This document shows, in pieces, positions 62,860-64,000 of a stretch of DNA of 64,000 nt (within the stretch, counting starts at the first letter, position 1; each line of letters begins with the position of its first letter). The position numbers and the translations under genes were made by a program. The DNA comes from Chrysoporthe austroafricana (lineage: Eukaryota > Ascomycota > Sordariomycetes > Diaporthales > Cryphonectriaceae). The notes beneath the pieces are model-generated. The model did not search any database, had not been told where the DNA came from, and saw only the letters and a program-made list of their open reading frames with translations. The stretch is taken from NCBI GenBank assembly GCA_001051155.2, contig JYIP02000007.1:3164342-3228341 (forward strand), in the 5' to 3' direction.

Positions 62860-64000
62860 GGTGCCAAAGCCACAAGGGAGACAAGGCTGGCGGGCGGGGA
62901 CAAGGCTGCCAGCACACAAGGCCCACAGGCCCGCGTGCACACAGCTGTCTGTCACACAGCTGTCTGGGACAAGCTGTCTGTCATACAGCTGTCTGTCACA
63001 TAGCTTGTCCCCCGCTATGCCCCGCTATGCCCCGCACGACCAGATGGTGTTGCGCACTGGTGCTGACACACGCATATCTCTATGCAGACCAGTCCGTGCC
63101 TGCAGACCAGCCTGTGCCTGCGGTGGCATCATCGCCCTCTTGCTCTGTCGAAGCTCTCCCTTTTCTTTGTCACAGCCAGCTCCTCCTCCTCTGTTGATGC
63201 CAGCCGCCTTGCGGGCTGATGACGAGTTCTTCCCTCTTTGTCTGTCGCAGCCAGCTGCCTGCCTGGAGAGCCATGACGCACTGTTTGGCTGTCGTATTCT
63301 GGGCTGGCCGGGCATCGCTCCTCCTCTTCTGTCGCCACCAGCTAGCTGCCTCGACAAGCTGCACGTCCTATGAGTGCTCCCTCCTCTGCTGACGCCAGCT
63401 GCCTGCAGAGCGTCATGACCTCGTGGGCGCTCCCTCCTCTTCCTATAGCGCTGGCTAGCTGGCGGGCTGGCAGGCAGGCAGCTAGAGCAGGCATCATCAT
63501 CACCTACCTTGTCGGCTGGTGTCTGCCCAACATGCCTCCTCCTTTGTCGACATCAGCTGCCTGGACAGCATTGCACCTCCTCCTCCTCTGCTGGTGCAGA
63601 GCATCCCACATCCTGCAACTCACCTTGTGTCGTGTCTTCTTCTCCTCCTCTTCCAGCTCTCGCAGCTTCTCTCCTCTCGGGCTCTCTCTACCGCCACGTT
63701 ATTATCATTGTCCATCGTCCTTCCACTTCCCATCTACTATCGTCCTACGCATCTTCCGACCACGGCTCCCACAGCCCGTGATCATCCTCCAGCTCCGGAG
63801 CTCCCAGAGCTCTCCCTGCCACAATTCCTCCTTCCCACTGCTCGAGCTTCCGCCCGTTGCTCCTCCTCGCAACTTCTCTCCTCTCTGCTGTGTTGTTTCA
63901 GGCGTTCTCCTGCCACGGCTCCCACTGCTCGTCTTCCCACAGCCCGTCTTCCCACGGCCTTCTTGACACTCTCGTCCCAGTACTGCTCCCACGGCTCTCG
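62860..64000 (-). repeat. Right-end repeat block, second inverted relative of 1-1745
   Basis: Contains 'gcgcactggtgctgacacac' (63053), 'ttctttgtcacagccagctc' and 'ccagctgcctgcagagcgtc' (reverse-complement relatives of 1210-1650), then (63600-64000) relatives of the 560-1000 region. 62860-63010 has the 'acagctgtctgtcacacagc' unit also seen at 11100-11165. Open frames are compositional. The block continues past the window edge. Confidence 0.7.

Noticed and set aside
1..64000. rRNA, tRNA, or an intact transposon
   Set aside because: I found no cloverleaf-type element, no rRNA-like conserved stretch and no long transposase or reverse-transcriptase frame. A tRNA scan and a repeat-library search would be needed to exclude degenerate copies.

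Overview
The window looks like a subtelomeric or otherwise accessory segment of a filamentous ascomycete (Pezizomycotina, probably Sordariomycetes). The evidence is spliceosomal introns of about 45-85 nt with GTRNGN donors and YAG acceptors, short interstitial TTAGGG runs, abundant micro- and minisatellites, GC-rich repeat blocks mirrored at the two ends, and gene families typical of fungal accessory compartments (STAND/NLR-like proteins, FunK1 kinase, DUF7924, DUF6606, DUF6601, PD-(D/E)XK-like nucleases, an HNH nuclease, a JmjC protein). I see no rRNA, no tRNA and no intact transposase or reverse transcriptase. All calls come from reading the sequence. Family names are from memory of family signatures, not from a database search.

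Layout. 1-1.75 kb: repeats whose inverted copies lie at 55.3-57 kb and 63-64 kb. 1.8-9 kb: an unrecognised decayed gene, a spliced secreted protein, two small coiled-coil proteins, a MADS-like fragment and a decayed F-box gene. 9.3-10.1 kb: coiled-coil family member CC1. 10.4-13.9 kb: repeats and gene fossils. 14-26 kb: three kinase-like genes (K1, K2, K3) with two copies of a second family (X1, X2), arranged as divergent X/K pairs. 26-35 kb: an esterase/NB-ARC gene (NLR1), a DUF6606 fragment and a decayed esterase-NACHT-ankyrin gene (NLR2). 35-42.4 kb: a DUF6601-like membrane protein, an intact PD-(D/E)XK-like protein, a transmembrane collagen-like protein, an NB-ARC fragment and a decayed PD-(D/E)XK gene. 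42.6-43.8 kb: CC2 and its repeat-rich leader. 44-54.8 kb: a casein kinase I paralogue, a DUF7924 pseudogene, a MADS-like gene, an HNH pseudogene, a JmjC pseudogene and a FunK1 remnant without its catalytic core. 55-64 kb: mirrored repeats, CC3, kinase-like K4 and a membrane-protein pair Y/Z.

Two themes stand out. First, local multigene families: the divergent X/K pair, and the CC1-CC3 coiled-coil family, which shares leader architecture and an upstream module. Neither family is one I can name. Second, decay: nonsense codons recur where a tryptophan codon is expected (TGG to TAG, TGA or TAA), as C-to-T mutation of repeated DNA (RIP) would produce. Six kinase-like genes of several classes sit in 64 kb, most of them damaged or lacking canonical catalytic residues. 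The neighbourhood reads as a nursery and graveyard of signalling and recognition genes.
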